Position numbers and translations under genes: made by a program
Source: Halotia branconii CENA392
GTDB taxonomy: Bacteria > Cyanobacteriota > Cyanobacteriia > Cyanobacteriales > Nostocaceae
Direction of reading: 5' to 3'
Assembly (NCBI RefSeq): GCF_029953635.1
Contig: NZ_CP124543.1
Span: 4,381,455-4,445,454 of the forward strand
Length of the DNA stretch: 64,000 nt
In this document: piece after piece, positions 8,208-17,300 of the stretch
Position numbering within the stretch: the first letter of the stretch is position 1
How the letters are laid out: the number at the start of each line of letters is the position of its first letter
The notes under the pieces: model-generated
What the model was told of the DNA's origin: nothing
The model's input: only the letters and a program-made list of their open reading frames with translations
Database searches by the model: none

Positions 8208-8296
8208 GCATTGCATAAATGCGGGATAAATCGGCGCTTGAAATCATTGATAATTCGTTCCGAATTGGGCTAAATTATCTCATGATTCAGCAAAGC
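8208..8296 (+). repeat. 89-bp repeat, copy 2, upstream of parD
   Basis: This copy is in direct orientation relative to 7461-7549, so the two copies bracket the parDE pair. It overlaps the 3' end of the short fragment at 8280-8384. Confidence 0.85.
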
Positions 8297-8384
8297 CCAG
8301 CGACTTTAACTTTGATATTTCTTGCAACCATAAAGCAATAGCATCATTTTTCAAAAGCTGCCAAATCTGAGACAAATGAGACAT
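8280..8384 (-). pseudogene. Possible truncated gene fragment of 34 codons
   Basis: An ATG at 8384 opens a 34-residue frame beginning MSHLSQIWQLLKNDAIALWL. Its last residues come from the 89-bp repeat. It reads like a natural protein N-terminus cut off by the repeat insertion, but I do not recognise the family. It may be chance. Confidence 0.25.
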
Positions 8385-8897
8385 TTCTGTATCTTTTTTT
8401 ACTATTTATCTAGTATTTTGTCAAAATTTTTCTAAAGATTTATGTTTACCCGGTTGATTTTTAGAGACTAAAGAGAAAAACATAAAGTAATATATATATT
8501 CTCGGTTGAGAATTTATTGCCTAAAGCTCAAGGGCAGGTGTAAGGAGCTTTTTGTCTTGGTGAAACCAAGTTTTAGCTTAAATATTTGTTCATTTTTCAG
8601 TGGAATCAACTATTTGGCACTATTCTAACTAGACTGCTATATTTTTCCCAGCGACTCTATAAGTCTGAATTTTAAAATCAGACGTAATGTTTGCTACAGT
8701 GCAACTTTTAGGAAAGATATTACAGTAAAACAGCGCCATTAAGCATAAAAATCTCGGCTAAAACTTAACTCAAAAGTCTCCCTTTAATATCAGTTAGTTA
8801 GGAGTATTTTTGAGTTGGCTATATTAGATGAGATTAAGATACTTTAATTTGGCAAAAATTAAAAACTAACTAGTGATCTTTATCAGGGATGGGATGA
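8385..8897. other. Gene-free spacer upstream of the metalloprotease
   Basis: The 513 bp are AT-rich. A short hairpin CTTGGT-gaa-ACCAAG followed by TTTT lies at 8556-8574. I see no gene; promoter elements for the downstream gene presumably lie at the right end but none is distinctive. Confidence 0.5.
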
Positions 8898-11800
8898 ATG
8901 AAGAGAGTAACTTTTTATGTAATTTTATTGCATAGTTTATTTTTAGGAATATCAAATGCTAACGCTAAGTCACTACCTAATAACAAAATCAATACAGTTT
9001 TGTCTACTAATCAAAAAGCAGAAGAACAGAAGTGCTTTCGTTCACAAGAAGAGAAGTTGCCAAGAGTGAGCAGCACTGTGGGAGGGCTTCCTTCTAAGCA
9101 AAATTCTTTAAAAGATACACAAGGGACAGGGACAAGGTTAATTACATCTTTTCCCTCTGCCCCCTGCCCCCGGTCACTGAGCGCCCTTCGACTTACTTCG
9201 ACTACGCTCAGTACAAGTCGCTCAGGAGCCGTAGCCGAAGTGCTGCCCCCTGCTTCTTCTCTATGGGTGATTAATCACGATCAACAACCACAACAACAGC
9301 CTTTTACTTGGGTAGTTAAAGATACAAACAAAGCAGGACAGCAACCATTTTTGCAAACTGAAAACACCACCATTAAATCGCAAAGTAAGCCTAATACAAA
9401 TAAGAAAACTCCAAAAAAGGATGACTTAGAAGAATTTGACGAAGTAATTAAAGATACTAAAAAACAGGGGGGACTTTTTACTCTCTATCGTAATCAAGAA
9501 AAGAATAAAATATATTTAGAAATTAAACCAGAGCAGCTTGATAAAAATTATTTAGCCACGGCAACGCTAGAATCGGGCATTGGTGAAAAAGGTATTTACA
9601 GTGGGATGCCATTGCAAGATTTTTTGTTTTATTGGCAACGGGTAGATGACAACTTACATTTTGTTGTCCGCAATGTAAATTTTCGCACCCGTGACGGTGA
9701 TCCCCAAGCGCGATCGCTAGCTCGGTCTTTTAGTGATTCTGTTCTTTACAGCATTCCGATCAAAAGTATTCATCCAGAACGTAAAACTCTGCTGGTTGAC
9801 TTGGGTGATTTGCTACTTAAAGACTTGGCTGGATTGTCTTTAAGTTTAGGTATTTCCGCCAGTACAGACGATTCGTATTTTGGCAATGCTAAAGCTTTTC
9901 CCCAAAATTTAGAAATTGAATCGGTTTTGAACTTTTCCAACAGTAGCGGTAGTAAGAAGGATATCCCAGATTTTGCCGTCTTAGCTGACGGACGCGGCTT
10001 TACTTTACGCGTTCATTACAGTCTTTCTGAACTTCCAGACAACGATTACCGTCCGCGTTTGGCTGATGAACGTGTTGGTTATTTCGTTACTGCTTACCAA
10101 GACTTAACCAAAGACGATCGCAGCGATCCTTTTGTCCGCTACATTAATCGCTGGAATTTAGAAAAACAAAACCCGAAAGCAGCAATTTCTCCACCCAAAA
10201 AACAGATTATTTTCTGGATTGATAATGCTGTGCCACTTGAGTACCGCGATGCCATTAAAGAAGGGGTACTGATGTGGAACAAAGCCTTTCTCAAAGCCGG
10301 ATTTAAGGATGCGATCGAAGTGCGCCAAATGCCGGATAATGCTACATGGGACCCCAGCGATATTCGTTACAACACAATTCGTTGGATTAACACAGTAGAC
10401 GGTTATTTTGCGATGGGGCCATCCCGCGTTAACCCATTGACTGGAGAAATTCTCGATGCAGACATTCTTGTAGATGCTAGCTTTGTCCGGGCATTAAAAA
10501 GTGAATATCGCCAAATTGTCCAGCCTAACCAAATGTCAACCCGCACTTCTTTATCGGCACTAATGCAAAATCGTCTGCTTTGTGCCAACAGTTTAGGTGA
10601 CAAAGAGAACAAAAATGAAGAAGAGGAACAATCAGAATCAAAAAAATTGTTTCCTCAGTTATCTAAAATGGCCAGTGAGTACGATTTATGCTATGGAATG
10701 GAAGCTGCAAATCAGTTTGCCTTTGGTTCTATGGCAATGACACTACTGCAAGATACTACAGCTAGCCAAGACGAACTCAAAGAATATATCCATCAATATT
10801 TACGGTTAATTATTGCTCACGAAGTTGGACACACCTTGGGTTTACGTCACAACTTCCGTGGTAGTACCCTGCTACCACCGCAAGAGATGAATAACACTGA
10901 AATCACCCGCGCCAAAGGTTTGACTACTTCGGTGATGGATTACATTCCGCCAAATATTGCACCTCAAGGGACAAAACAAGGAGATTATTTTCCTAATATG
11001 GTGGGAGTGTACGATGACTGGGCAATTAAGTACGGTTATATACCAACTCAAGCAACAAGTCCCATCGCCGAAAAGCCCATCTTACAGGAAATTGCTGATC
11101 AATCTTATAATCAGCCTGAGTTAAGTTATTCTACTGACGAAGATGTGTATGACCTTGACCCTACTGCGGATGCTTGGGATAACAGTAGTAATGTATTGCT
11201 GTATTCTCGTTGGCAGTTGGATAATTCGCGGTTGATGTGGGAACAACTTAATAAACGTTTCCCAGTAGCAGGGGAAAGTTATAGCGATTTGAGCGATCGC
11301 TTTAGCACGGTCTTAAATAGCTATTTTCAGCAAATATACTATACAAGTAAGTATATTGGTGGACAAAGCTTTCACCGAGTTAAGCCTAGCGAAGCATCAT
11401 CAAGCAAAGCACAACAGCAGCGATTACCCTTTGAAGCAGTTCCCGTAGAAGAACAACGGCAAGCATTAGAGACACTGCAAAAGTATATGTTTGCAGAGGG
11501 TGCATTAAACTTCTCGCCAGAACTACTGAATAAATTAGCACCTTCACGTTGGCGACATTGGGGTACTAGTCCACAGGTTGGTCGGTTAGATTATCCCATT
11601 TCTGAATTGATATTATTCATGCAAAGTTCAGTTTTGCGGGATTTACTCTCAGCCGATCGCCTCTTCCGCCTCAAAGATATCGAACTTAAAACTCAACAAG
11701 GTGAAGCACTCACACTACCAGAATTGTTTGATACTTTGCAAAGTGGAATCTGGACAGAGGTGCTAAAACCAAAAGGCGAACCGCTGAAAATTACCAGTAT

Positions 11801-12023
11801 GCGACGGGGTTTGCAACGCGAATATTTAGACCTTTTGTCATCAATGGTGTTGCGGAAAAAGTATGTACCCGAAGATGCCCGGACTTTAGCGTGGTATAAA
11901 CTAGGACAATTAGACGATAAACTCAAGCAGGTTAACTCCAGTGATGAGTATACTAAAGCACACATTTTAGAAACACGCGATCGCATTGATAAAATCTTAA
12001 ATGCTCCATTACGAGGGAATTAA
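8898..12023 (+). CDS. Secreted zinc-dependent metalloprotease (DUF5117/DUF4953 type)
   Basis: The protein has 1041 residues. An N-terminal signal peptide (KRVTFYVILLHSLFLGISNANA) is followed by a low-complexity region (about 30-180). The DUF5118/5117 core starts around KKQGGLFTLYRNQEKNKIYLEI. The extended zinc motif HEVGHTLGLRH is at residues 641-651, followed by a Met-turn-like SVMDY. It is a metzincin-like peptidase of the family found in cyanobacteria and Bacteroidetes; the substrate is unknown. Residues about 75-122 are encoded by an interspersed repeat (9119-9263) inserted in frame before the catalytic part. It is monocistronic. Confidence 0.92.
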   Translation: MKRVTFYVILLHSLFLGISNANAKSLPNNKINTVLSTNQKAEEQKCFRSQEEKLPRVSSTVGGLPSKQNSLKDTQGTGTRLITSFPSAPCPRSLSALRLTSTTLSTSRSGAVAEVLPPASSLWVINHDQQPQQQPFTWVVKDTNKAGQQPFLQTENTTIKSQSKPNTNKKTPKKDDLEEFDEVIKDTKKQGGLFTLYRNQEKNKIYLEIKPEQLDKNYLATATLESGIGEKGIYSGMPLQDFLFYWQRVDDNLHFVVRNVNFRTRDGDPQARSLARSFSDSVLYSIPIKSIHPERKTLLVDLGDLLLKDLAGLSLSLGISASTDDSYFGNAKAFPQNLEIESVLNFSNSSGSKKDIPDFAVLADGRGFTLRVHYSLSELPDNDYRPRLADERVGYFVTAYQDLTKDDRSDPFVRYINRWNLEKQNPKAAISPPKKQIIFWIDNAVPLEYRDAIKEGVLMWNKAFLKAGFKDAIEVRQMPDNATWDPSDIRYNTIRWINTVDGYFAMGPSRVNPLTGEILDADILVDASFVRALKSEYRQIVQPNQMSTRTSLSALMQNRLLCANSLGDKENKNEEEEQSESKKLFPQLSKMASEYDLCYGMEAANQFAFGSMAMTLLQDTTASQDELKEYIHQYLRLIIAHEVGHTLGLRHNFRGSTLLPPQEMNNTEITRAKGLTTSVMDYIPPNIAPQGTKQGDYFPNMVGVYDDWAIKYGYIPTQATSPIAEKPILQEIADQSYNQPELSYSTDEDVYDLDPTADAWDNSSNVLLYSRWQLDNSRLMWEQLNKRFPVAGESYSDLSDRFSTVLNSYFQQIYYTSKYIGGQSFHRVKPSEASSSKAQQQRLPFEAVPVEEQRQALETLQKYMFAEGALNFSPELLNKLAPSRWRHWGTSPQVGRLDYPISELILFMQSSVLRDLLSADRLFRLKDIELKTQQGEALTLPELFDTLQSGIWTEVLKPKGEPLKITSMRRGLQREYLDLLSSMVLRKKYVPEDARTLAWYKLGQLDDKLKQVNSSDEYTKAHILETRDRIDKILNAPLRGN
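9119..9263 (+). repeat. Interspersed repeat inside the metalloprotease gene, read in frame
   Basis: The stretch contains cccctgcccccggtcactga, then ttcgactacgctcagtac, then gccgaagtgctgccccctgc. These are the same words in the same order as the copies at 374-462 and, inverted, at 37021-37100. It adds roughly 48 low-complexity residues (Ser/Pro/Leu/Thr rich) between the signal peptide and the mature domain. Confidence 0.85.
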
Positions 12024-12235
12024 TTATTAATTTGTAATTCGCAATTAAGAGGGTACAGAGCTAAAAAGTGCTGTGAAATTTTGGTGCTATGTTTACCTCT
12101 GATTAAATTCTGCTTAAACTTGGGATTTTAAGTTTAGCTGACCGCAAGTATTGAGGAAATTTCACTTTGCAGTCAAGAGTATGGCCTATTTCCCTCTAAA
12201 AGCGATCGCAGAAATTTATCTTGAGGAAAGTTAAC

Positions 12236-12766
12236 ATGAAACTAGTTCCCAAATTAACACTAGTTGTTACTAGTTTGTCTTTGAGTTTTAATGTTGTTAG
12301 CCAACAAGCAGCTGATGCTGCAATTATTAATTATGATTTCACTGTAAATAGTTCTTTAGTGAATGGTAGCGGTTCTTTCAGCTTTGATGACTTGACTTTC
12401 AATAATGAAGCCATTCCCACAGCACCAGTTCAGCAACTAAATTTTGCGTTCAACAATGATCCTCAAACTGTTTATACAGAGAAGGATGATATTGACTATC
12501 CAATTTCACTAGGGCCTGTTGTATTTGCCAATGTGGTAGGTAATTCATCTATCGGCTTATCATATTTATTTAACAACAAATCTGATGCTTCCATAAGTTA
12601 CGAAATTGCCGGATATGATTTTATTGTCGGCAATCAAACCTTCAGCGATGCAGTCTCCTATACCTCTGTCCCTGAACCTACAACCTGGATTGGTCTTTTC
12701 AGTGTTTGCAGTATTGCTTGGCTGATGTCAAAAAAAGTTAAATCAGCAAAAAATAATCAAGCTTAA
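12236..12766 (+). CDS. PEP-CTERM sorting-signal protein
   Basis: The protein has 176 residues from the ATG at 12236, preceded by a GAGG-type ribosome site; an in-frame TTG lies five codons upstream. A signal peptide (LTLVVTSLSLSFNVVSQQAADA) is followed by a beta-rich domain with no family I recognise. The C-terminus has the PEP-CTERM signal: VPEPTTWIGLFSVCSIAWLM then KKVKSAK. Such proteins are processed by exosortase and exported, often as surface or matrix components. No exosortase gene is in this window. A good terminator follows. Confidence 0.88.
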   Translation: MKLVPKLTLVVTSLSLSFNVVSQQAADAAIINYDFTVNSSLVNGSGSFSFDDLTFNNEAIPTAPVQQLNFAFNNDPQTVYTEKDDIDYPISLGPVVFANVVGNSSIGLSYLFNNKSDASISYEIAGYDFIVGNQTFSDAVSYTSVPEPTTWIGLFSVCSIAWLMSKKVKSAKNNQA

Positions 12767-12822
12767 CCTTTACTAATAAATGTACAAAAATTTTACCCAA
12801 ATCTGGGAATTGGGTACATCAC

Positions 12823-12850
12823 AAGATCCAATTAATTAGGATCTTTTTTT
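12823..12850 (+). terminator. Rho-independent terminator after the PEP-CTERM gene
   Basis: AAGATCC (12823-12829) pairs with GGATCTT (12839-12845), with a 9-nt loop and a run of seven T. Confidence 0.8.
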
Positions 12851-12957
12851 ATATGATTTCAGGTGAACTGAGTTATTTTTTGATATTATCTGTTGAAGTT
12901 AAATATTAATTTATTGTCTTTTAATTTTAGCAATAGAATCAAGATTTAGGAGTAGTT

Positions 12958-13010
12958 GAAGCGCTGCGAAAGCCAGTCTATAAACTGGATTTATCTCCTT
13001 TCGCTGCTTC
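12958..13010 (+). other. Stacked hairpin (possible structured RNA or repeat)
   Basis: The outer arms gaagcgctgcgaaag (12958-12972) and ctttcgctgcttc (12998-13010) pair nearly completely. They enclose an inner hairpin CCAGT-ctataa-ACTGG (12973-12988). It lies about 95 bp upstream of the DUF3352 gene. It could be a structured leader or a palindromic repeat. The remaining gap from 12767 holds nothing else I can name. Confidence 0.4.
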
Positions 13011-13105
13011 CCTCTTGACAAAAGTGCAATTAGCTTAATCTCTCACGAATGATCAATCCTCTACACTACAGTAGAGGACTTAATAATCAAAGGACAATTA
13101 CTAGA

Positions 13106-14752
13106 GTGAATAGGCAACGCTCATTTTTCAATTTCTTAGTAGCTAGTGCGATCGCTGTGCTAATATTTGCGATCGCTGGCTGTTCCGGGAAAAGTCCAGT
13201 TAACCTTGGTGCTTCTACTACTGGGCCTAATGCTGCTATATTCGTATCTAAGTTGGCTCCTGTAATGGTATCATTATTGACTAATCCCGACCAGTTGCAG
13301 GCTTGGGAGCGTGAAGAAGAATTATCTAAACTCAAAACCAGTTTATTAACTAAGAGTGGTATAGATTACAAACAAGATATTCAACCTTGGTTAGGCAACG
13401 AAATTACACTGGCTGTCACCACTTTAGACATTGATCGTGACTTTGAAAACGGCAAGCAGCCAGGGTATTTGATGGCATTAGCAACCAATAAACCAGAAAA
13501 AAGTCGTGAGTTTGTAGAATTGTGGTTTTCCAAGCAGGTATTGGCTGGAGGCAATTTAGTTGTTGAACAATACAAAGGTGCAAAATTGCTCTATGACAAT
13601 TCTCAACCACAGCAGGATTTACTTGTCGGTACAGTTGTAGATGGTTTTGTGTTGTTTGCCAATGATCCTAAAGTGCTGCGAGACGCAATCAATAATGTCC
13701 AGGTTCCCGATCTCAATTTAACCAGTTCACCTCAATACCAAAAAGCCACTCAAAAATTGCCTCAAGGATTGATAGCGGCGGCTTTTCTTAATCTCCCTAT
13801 CATTGCTCAATGGCAAGAGTTAGAGCTACCAGAACCGACATATAATAGCGAGATTATTGCCTTGACTTTGAACCCCAAGGGTTTACTCGCAGAAACGAGT
13901 TTTCTGACTTCATCGGCAACTGTCACCCCATCCTCGCTACTCTCTAAACCTGTAGATGCACTGCAATATATCCCAACTAACGCAAGTTTGGTAATTGCTA
14001 GTTCTGATTTGAGCGATCTAGCTAACAGCAATTTAGCCAAACTTTGGACACAAATAAAAACAGCTATATCTGGTTCTAAAACAGATATAATTTCTAGAGT
14101 GGTACAACCCTTGGCAAAATTGCAAGAAAGCCGAAACATTAACTTGCAACAAGATATCTTCAGTTGGATAAAAGGAGAATACGCCCTAGCATTGTTACCT
14201 CGTGAAGGTCAAACAACTCCTGATTGGATGTTTGTAGTAGAAAAATTAGAAAATGTAGCAGAAGGGATTTCTCGTTTAGATGCGATCGCCTCATCTAGTG
14301 GACTCAGTAATAGTTCCCTTAATCTAAATCAGCAAAAAATCTCTGCTTGGATAGAGTTAACTGCTGCTACACAACAGACTGAACCTCAAGATCGACCAAA
14401 ATATGCCGTGGAAGCAAAAGTCCAAGGAGTGCATACCACCCTAGGCAATTATGAAATTTTCGCCTCCAACTTGGAAACTTTGAATGAAGCGATCGCAATC
14501 AAAGAAAATTCCTTAATTAAAGATCGCAATTTCCAAAATAGTATCGCTGCTATTCCCCAACCAAATCAGGGTTACGTATATTTAGATTGGACAAAGAGTC
14601 AAGATTTATTAGAACGCCAGCTACCAATTCTCAAGCTAGTAGAAGTACTAGGGAAACCATTTTTTAACAATCTGCGATCGCTAACAGTCAGCAGTTACGG
14701 TAGTGAACCAGGAACTCTCAAAGGCGGTGTTTTTCTCGAACGCCATAAATAA
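13106..14752 (+). CDS. DUF3352 lipoprotein
   Basis: The protein has 548 residues from the GTG at 13106; an ATG at 13049 would add 19 residues. The GTG start gives a well-formed lipoprotein signal: NRQRSFFNFLVASAIAV, then LIFAIAGC with the lipobox cysteine. The body matches the cyanobacterial DUF3352 family: ASTTGPNAAIFVSKLAPVMVSLL near the start, then LATNKPEKSREFVELW, LPQGLIAAAFLNLP, LQYIPTNASLVIASSDL and GYVYLDW near the end. Its role is unknown; it is probably anchored on the periplasmic face. It is monocistronic. Confidence 0.85.
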   Translation: MNRQRSFFNFLVASAIAVLIFAIAGCSGKSPVNLGASTTGPNAAIFVSKLAPVMVSLLTNPDQLQAWEREEELSKLKTSLLTKSGIDYKQDIQPWLGNEITLAVTTLDIDRDFENGKQPGYLMALATNKPEKSREFVELWFSKQVLAGGNLVVEQYKGAKLLYDNSQPQQDLLVGTVVDGFVLFANDPKVLRDAINNVQVPDLNLTSSPQYQKATQKLPQGLIAAAFLNLPIIAQWQELELPEPTYNSEIIALTLNPKGLLAETSFLTSSATVTPSSLLSKPVDALQYIPTNASLVIASSDLSDLANSNLAKLWTQIKTAISGSKTDIISRVVQPLAKLQESRNINLQQDIFSWIKGEYALALLPREGQTTPDWMFVVEKLENVAEGISRLDAIASSSGLSNSSLNLNQQKISAWIELTAATQQTEPQDRPKYAVEAKVQGVHTTLGNYEIFASNLETLNEAIAIKENSLIKDRNFQNSIAAIPQPNQGYVYLDWTKSQDLLERQLPILKLVEVLGKPFFNNLRSLTVSSYGSEPGTLKGGVFLERHK

Positions 14753-15001
14753 GTAGGGTCTGCTGAATAGCTTTAAAAGTCTTGTCATGTAGGCTTTTGG
14801 GCTATTTTTTGAGAAAAAAGTGCAAGAGAATAAGGGTATAAGGCTTAAAAACCTTTTGCTTTTACCAATACCTAAATTTCGTATTTTAGCAGCAATTTTT
14901 ATGGCAAAGTCTAAATCTCTTTTAAAAAACCGAATTACGAATTACGTAAAGCCTGCGGCATAGCTGCGCTTAGAGCGTAGCGGGGCGTAGCCCATTATCA
15001 A

Positions 15002-15430
15002 TTACGAATTATTTAAAGAATATCCTGTAGTTTTCTGAATAAATTTTAAAATTTTGTGATATGAATCTGGATTACTCACAGGGTTGATGATAATCGGAAT
15101 CGTCCCATCAGGCAACCAAAAAGTTATCCTACCATTAGATTCTTGACAAAAAGAACTAATGCAAGTGAGATTAATTACATATTCATTTTTTTCATACAGA
15201 ATTTTTACCCAGTAGGCATTCTCTATTTCCAATTCTGTAACGCATTCTAGATAGTCCAGCACCTTTTGATAATCTTCTATATTACTTTGGGGGTTAATCA
15301 CAACAGGAATAGCACTATCAGGCAACCAAAAAGTTACCCTGCCATTCTTTTCATAACAAAAAGCATTCACACGGTCAAAGTTTACTACATATTCTTTCCT
15401 CTCGTAAAGGATTTTCACCCAGTACGCCAC
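15002..15430 (-). CDS. Small protein made of two tandem ~64-residue repeats, unknown family
   Basis: The protein has 142 residues. Residues 3-66 and 73-136 are near-duplicates: YWVKILYER/EK..EYV(V/I)N, then FC.E.NGR(V/I)TFWLPD..IP(V/I)(V/I)INP.SN, then Y.K(V/I)L. Each half looks like a small beta-rich unit with one conserved Cys (FCYEKNGR / FCQESNGR). There is no signal peptide. It is monocistronic between a repeat-rich gap and pyrG. I do not recognise the family; coding is supported by conservation between the two halves with mostly conservative changes. Confidence 0.8.
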   Translation of the reverse strand: MAYWVKILYERKEYVVNFDRVNAFCYEKNGRVTFWLPDSAIPVVINPQSNIEDYQKVLDYLECVTELEIENAYWVKILYEKNEYVINLTCISSFCQESNGRITFWLPDGTIPIIINPVSNPDSYHKILKFIQKTTGYSLNNS

Positions 15431-15616
15431 AACATCTCCTTAAGTCCAAAGTTTATGAAAGATAGGCACCCTGTATATCAAAAAATTTCTTAAGTCTCAA
15501 GTTAATGTTGCTGTCTGCCTCTACAGGCAACGGTTTTGTGTCAGAGTAAAACCCCCATTACAAAACGTAACTGTGAAGTACGAATCCGCAAACGCCATTA
15601 CGAATTACAAATTAAT

Positions 15617-17254
15617 TTAAGATACCTCCACGGGTGTTTGCAAGCCGGATGTTGAATGAGTTCTGCTAATCGCAGCTGCCATAAATCCTTTAAATAAAGG
15701 ATGTGGGTTGCTGGGACGCGATTTAAACTCTGGATGAAATTGACAAGATATAAAGAAGGGATGTTGGGGATATTCCACAATTTCCACTAAGCGTCCGTCA
15801 GGAGAAGTCCCACTAATAAGATACCCAGAATCTAATAACATCTGGCGGTAATTATTGTTGAACTCGTACCGATGACGATGCCGTTCTTTAATTTCCTCTT
15901 GTTGATAAAGCTTGAAAGCGAGGCTGTTGCGAAGAATATTACAAGGATATACACCTAAACGCATTGTGCCGCCTAAATCAACCACATTTTGTTGATCTGG
16001 TAACAGGTTAATTACTGGATAGTTGGTAGAAGGGTCAAATTCAGAACTATTAGCATTGGCTAGTCCTGCTACGTTCCTAGCCCATTCAATTACGGAGCAT
16101 TGCATTCCTAAGCATAAACCTAAGAAAGGAATTTGACGATCGCGGGCATATTTAATGGCGGCAATTTTGCCATCTACTCCCCGAATCCCAAAGCCTCCTG
16201 GGACAAGTACACCGTCTACACCCGCCAGATAAGTTTCGACTGCTTCAGTTTCTAAATCTTCGGAATTTATCCAACGGAGGCGTAAATCTCCATAAGTGGC
16301 AATTGCTGCATGGCGCAATGCTTCTACAACTGAGAGATAGGCATCACTTAAGCGTACATATTTACCAACAATGGCAATTTCCACAGTGTACTTGGGACTA
16401 TATAACCGTTCCACCATCGTTTGCCAACGCGTTAGATTTGGTTGGCGCTGTTCCATCTGCAACAATTCCAGCGCTTGCTGTGCTAGTCCTTCCCGTTCTA
16501 AAATTAGCGGTACTTCATAGATACTGCTGGCATCTTGGGCAGTAATCACACATTTTTCCGCTACATCGCAAAATTCTGACAATTTATGTTTTAATCCTAG
16601 AGGGATCAGGCGATCGCTGCGACAAACTAAAATGTCTGGTTGAATGCCAATAGATCTCAGTTCTTTAACAGAATGCTGAGTTGGCTTGGTTTTCATCTCG
16701 CCAGCAGAGGCAATCCACGGTACTAATGTGACATGCATATACAGCACATTTTGCCGTCCCACCTCCTTACGTAACTGGCGGATAGCTTCCATAAACGGCA
16801 GTGACTCAATATCTCCTACCGTGCCGCCAATTTCTGTGATTAATACCTCTGGTTGAGTATCTTTTGCAACTAGTAGTATCCGTTCTTTAATTTCGTTGGT
16901 GATGTGGGGAATAACCTGCACTGTGCCGCCATTGTAGTCACCGCGACGTTCTCTATTAATTACCGCTTGGTAAATTGAACCTGTGGTGACGCTGTTCAAC
17001 CGCGACATGGAAGTATCGGTAAAACGTTCGTAATGTCCTAAATCTAAATCTGTTTCAGCACCATCTTTGGTAACAAACACCTCTCCATGCTGAAAGGGAC
17101 TCATTGTACCTGGGTCAACGTTAATATAAGGGTCGAGTTTTAAAATCGACACCGAATAATCTCGTGATTTGAGTAAACGTCCCAGACTTGCTGCTACAAT
17201 GCCCTTGCCGATACTGGAAACCACACCCCCAGTCACAAAGATAAACTTAGTCAT
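15617..17254 (-). CDS. pyrG: CTP synthase
   Basis: The protein has 545 residues, full length. The N-terminal synthase domain begins TKFIFVTGGVVSSIGKG (P-loop-like) with KLDPYINVDPGTMSPFQHGE. The C-terminal class I glutamine amidotransferase domain (about 290-535) has the nucleophile in FLGLCLGMQ and the His/Glu pair in CQFHPEF. It makes CTP from UTP, ATP and glutamine. It is divergent from the amidase gene, 46 bp away, so the two share an upstream region. Confidence 0.98.
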   Translation of the reverse strand: MTKFIFVTGGVVSSIGKGIVAASLGRLLKSRDYSVSILKLDPYINVDPGTMSPFQHGEVFVTKDGAETDLDLGHYERFTDTSMSRLNSVTTGSIYQAVINRERRGDYNGGTVQVIPHITNEIKERILLVAKDTQPEVLITEIGGTVGDIESLPFMEAIRQLRKEVGRQNVLYMHVTLVPWIASAGEMKTKPTQHSVKELRSIGIQPDILVCRSDRLIPLGLKHKLSEFCDVAEKCVITAQDASSIYEVPLILEREGLAQQALELLQMEQRQPNLTRWQTMVERLYSPKYTVEIAIVGKYVRLSDAYLSVVEALRHAAIATYGDLRLRWINSEDLETEAVETYLAGVDGVLVPGGFGIRGVDGKIAAIKYARDRQIPFLGLCLGMQCSVIEWARNVAGLANANSSEFDPSTNYPVINLLPDQQNVVDLGGTMRLGVYPCNILRNSLAFKLYQQEEIKERHRHRYEFNNNYRQMLLDSGYLISGTSPDGRLVEIVEYPQHPFFISCQFHPEFKSRPSNPHPLFKGFMAAAISRTHSTSGLQTPVEVS

Positions 17255-17300
17255 ATTTAGTTGGAATTTTTAGCAACTTCTCAAAACACATCTCGTCATT

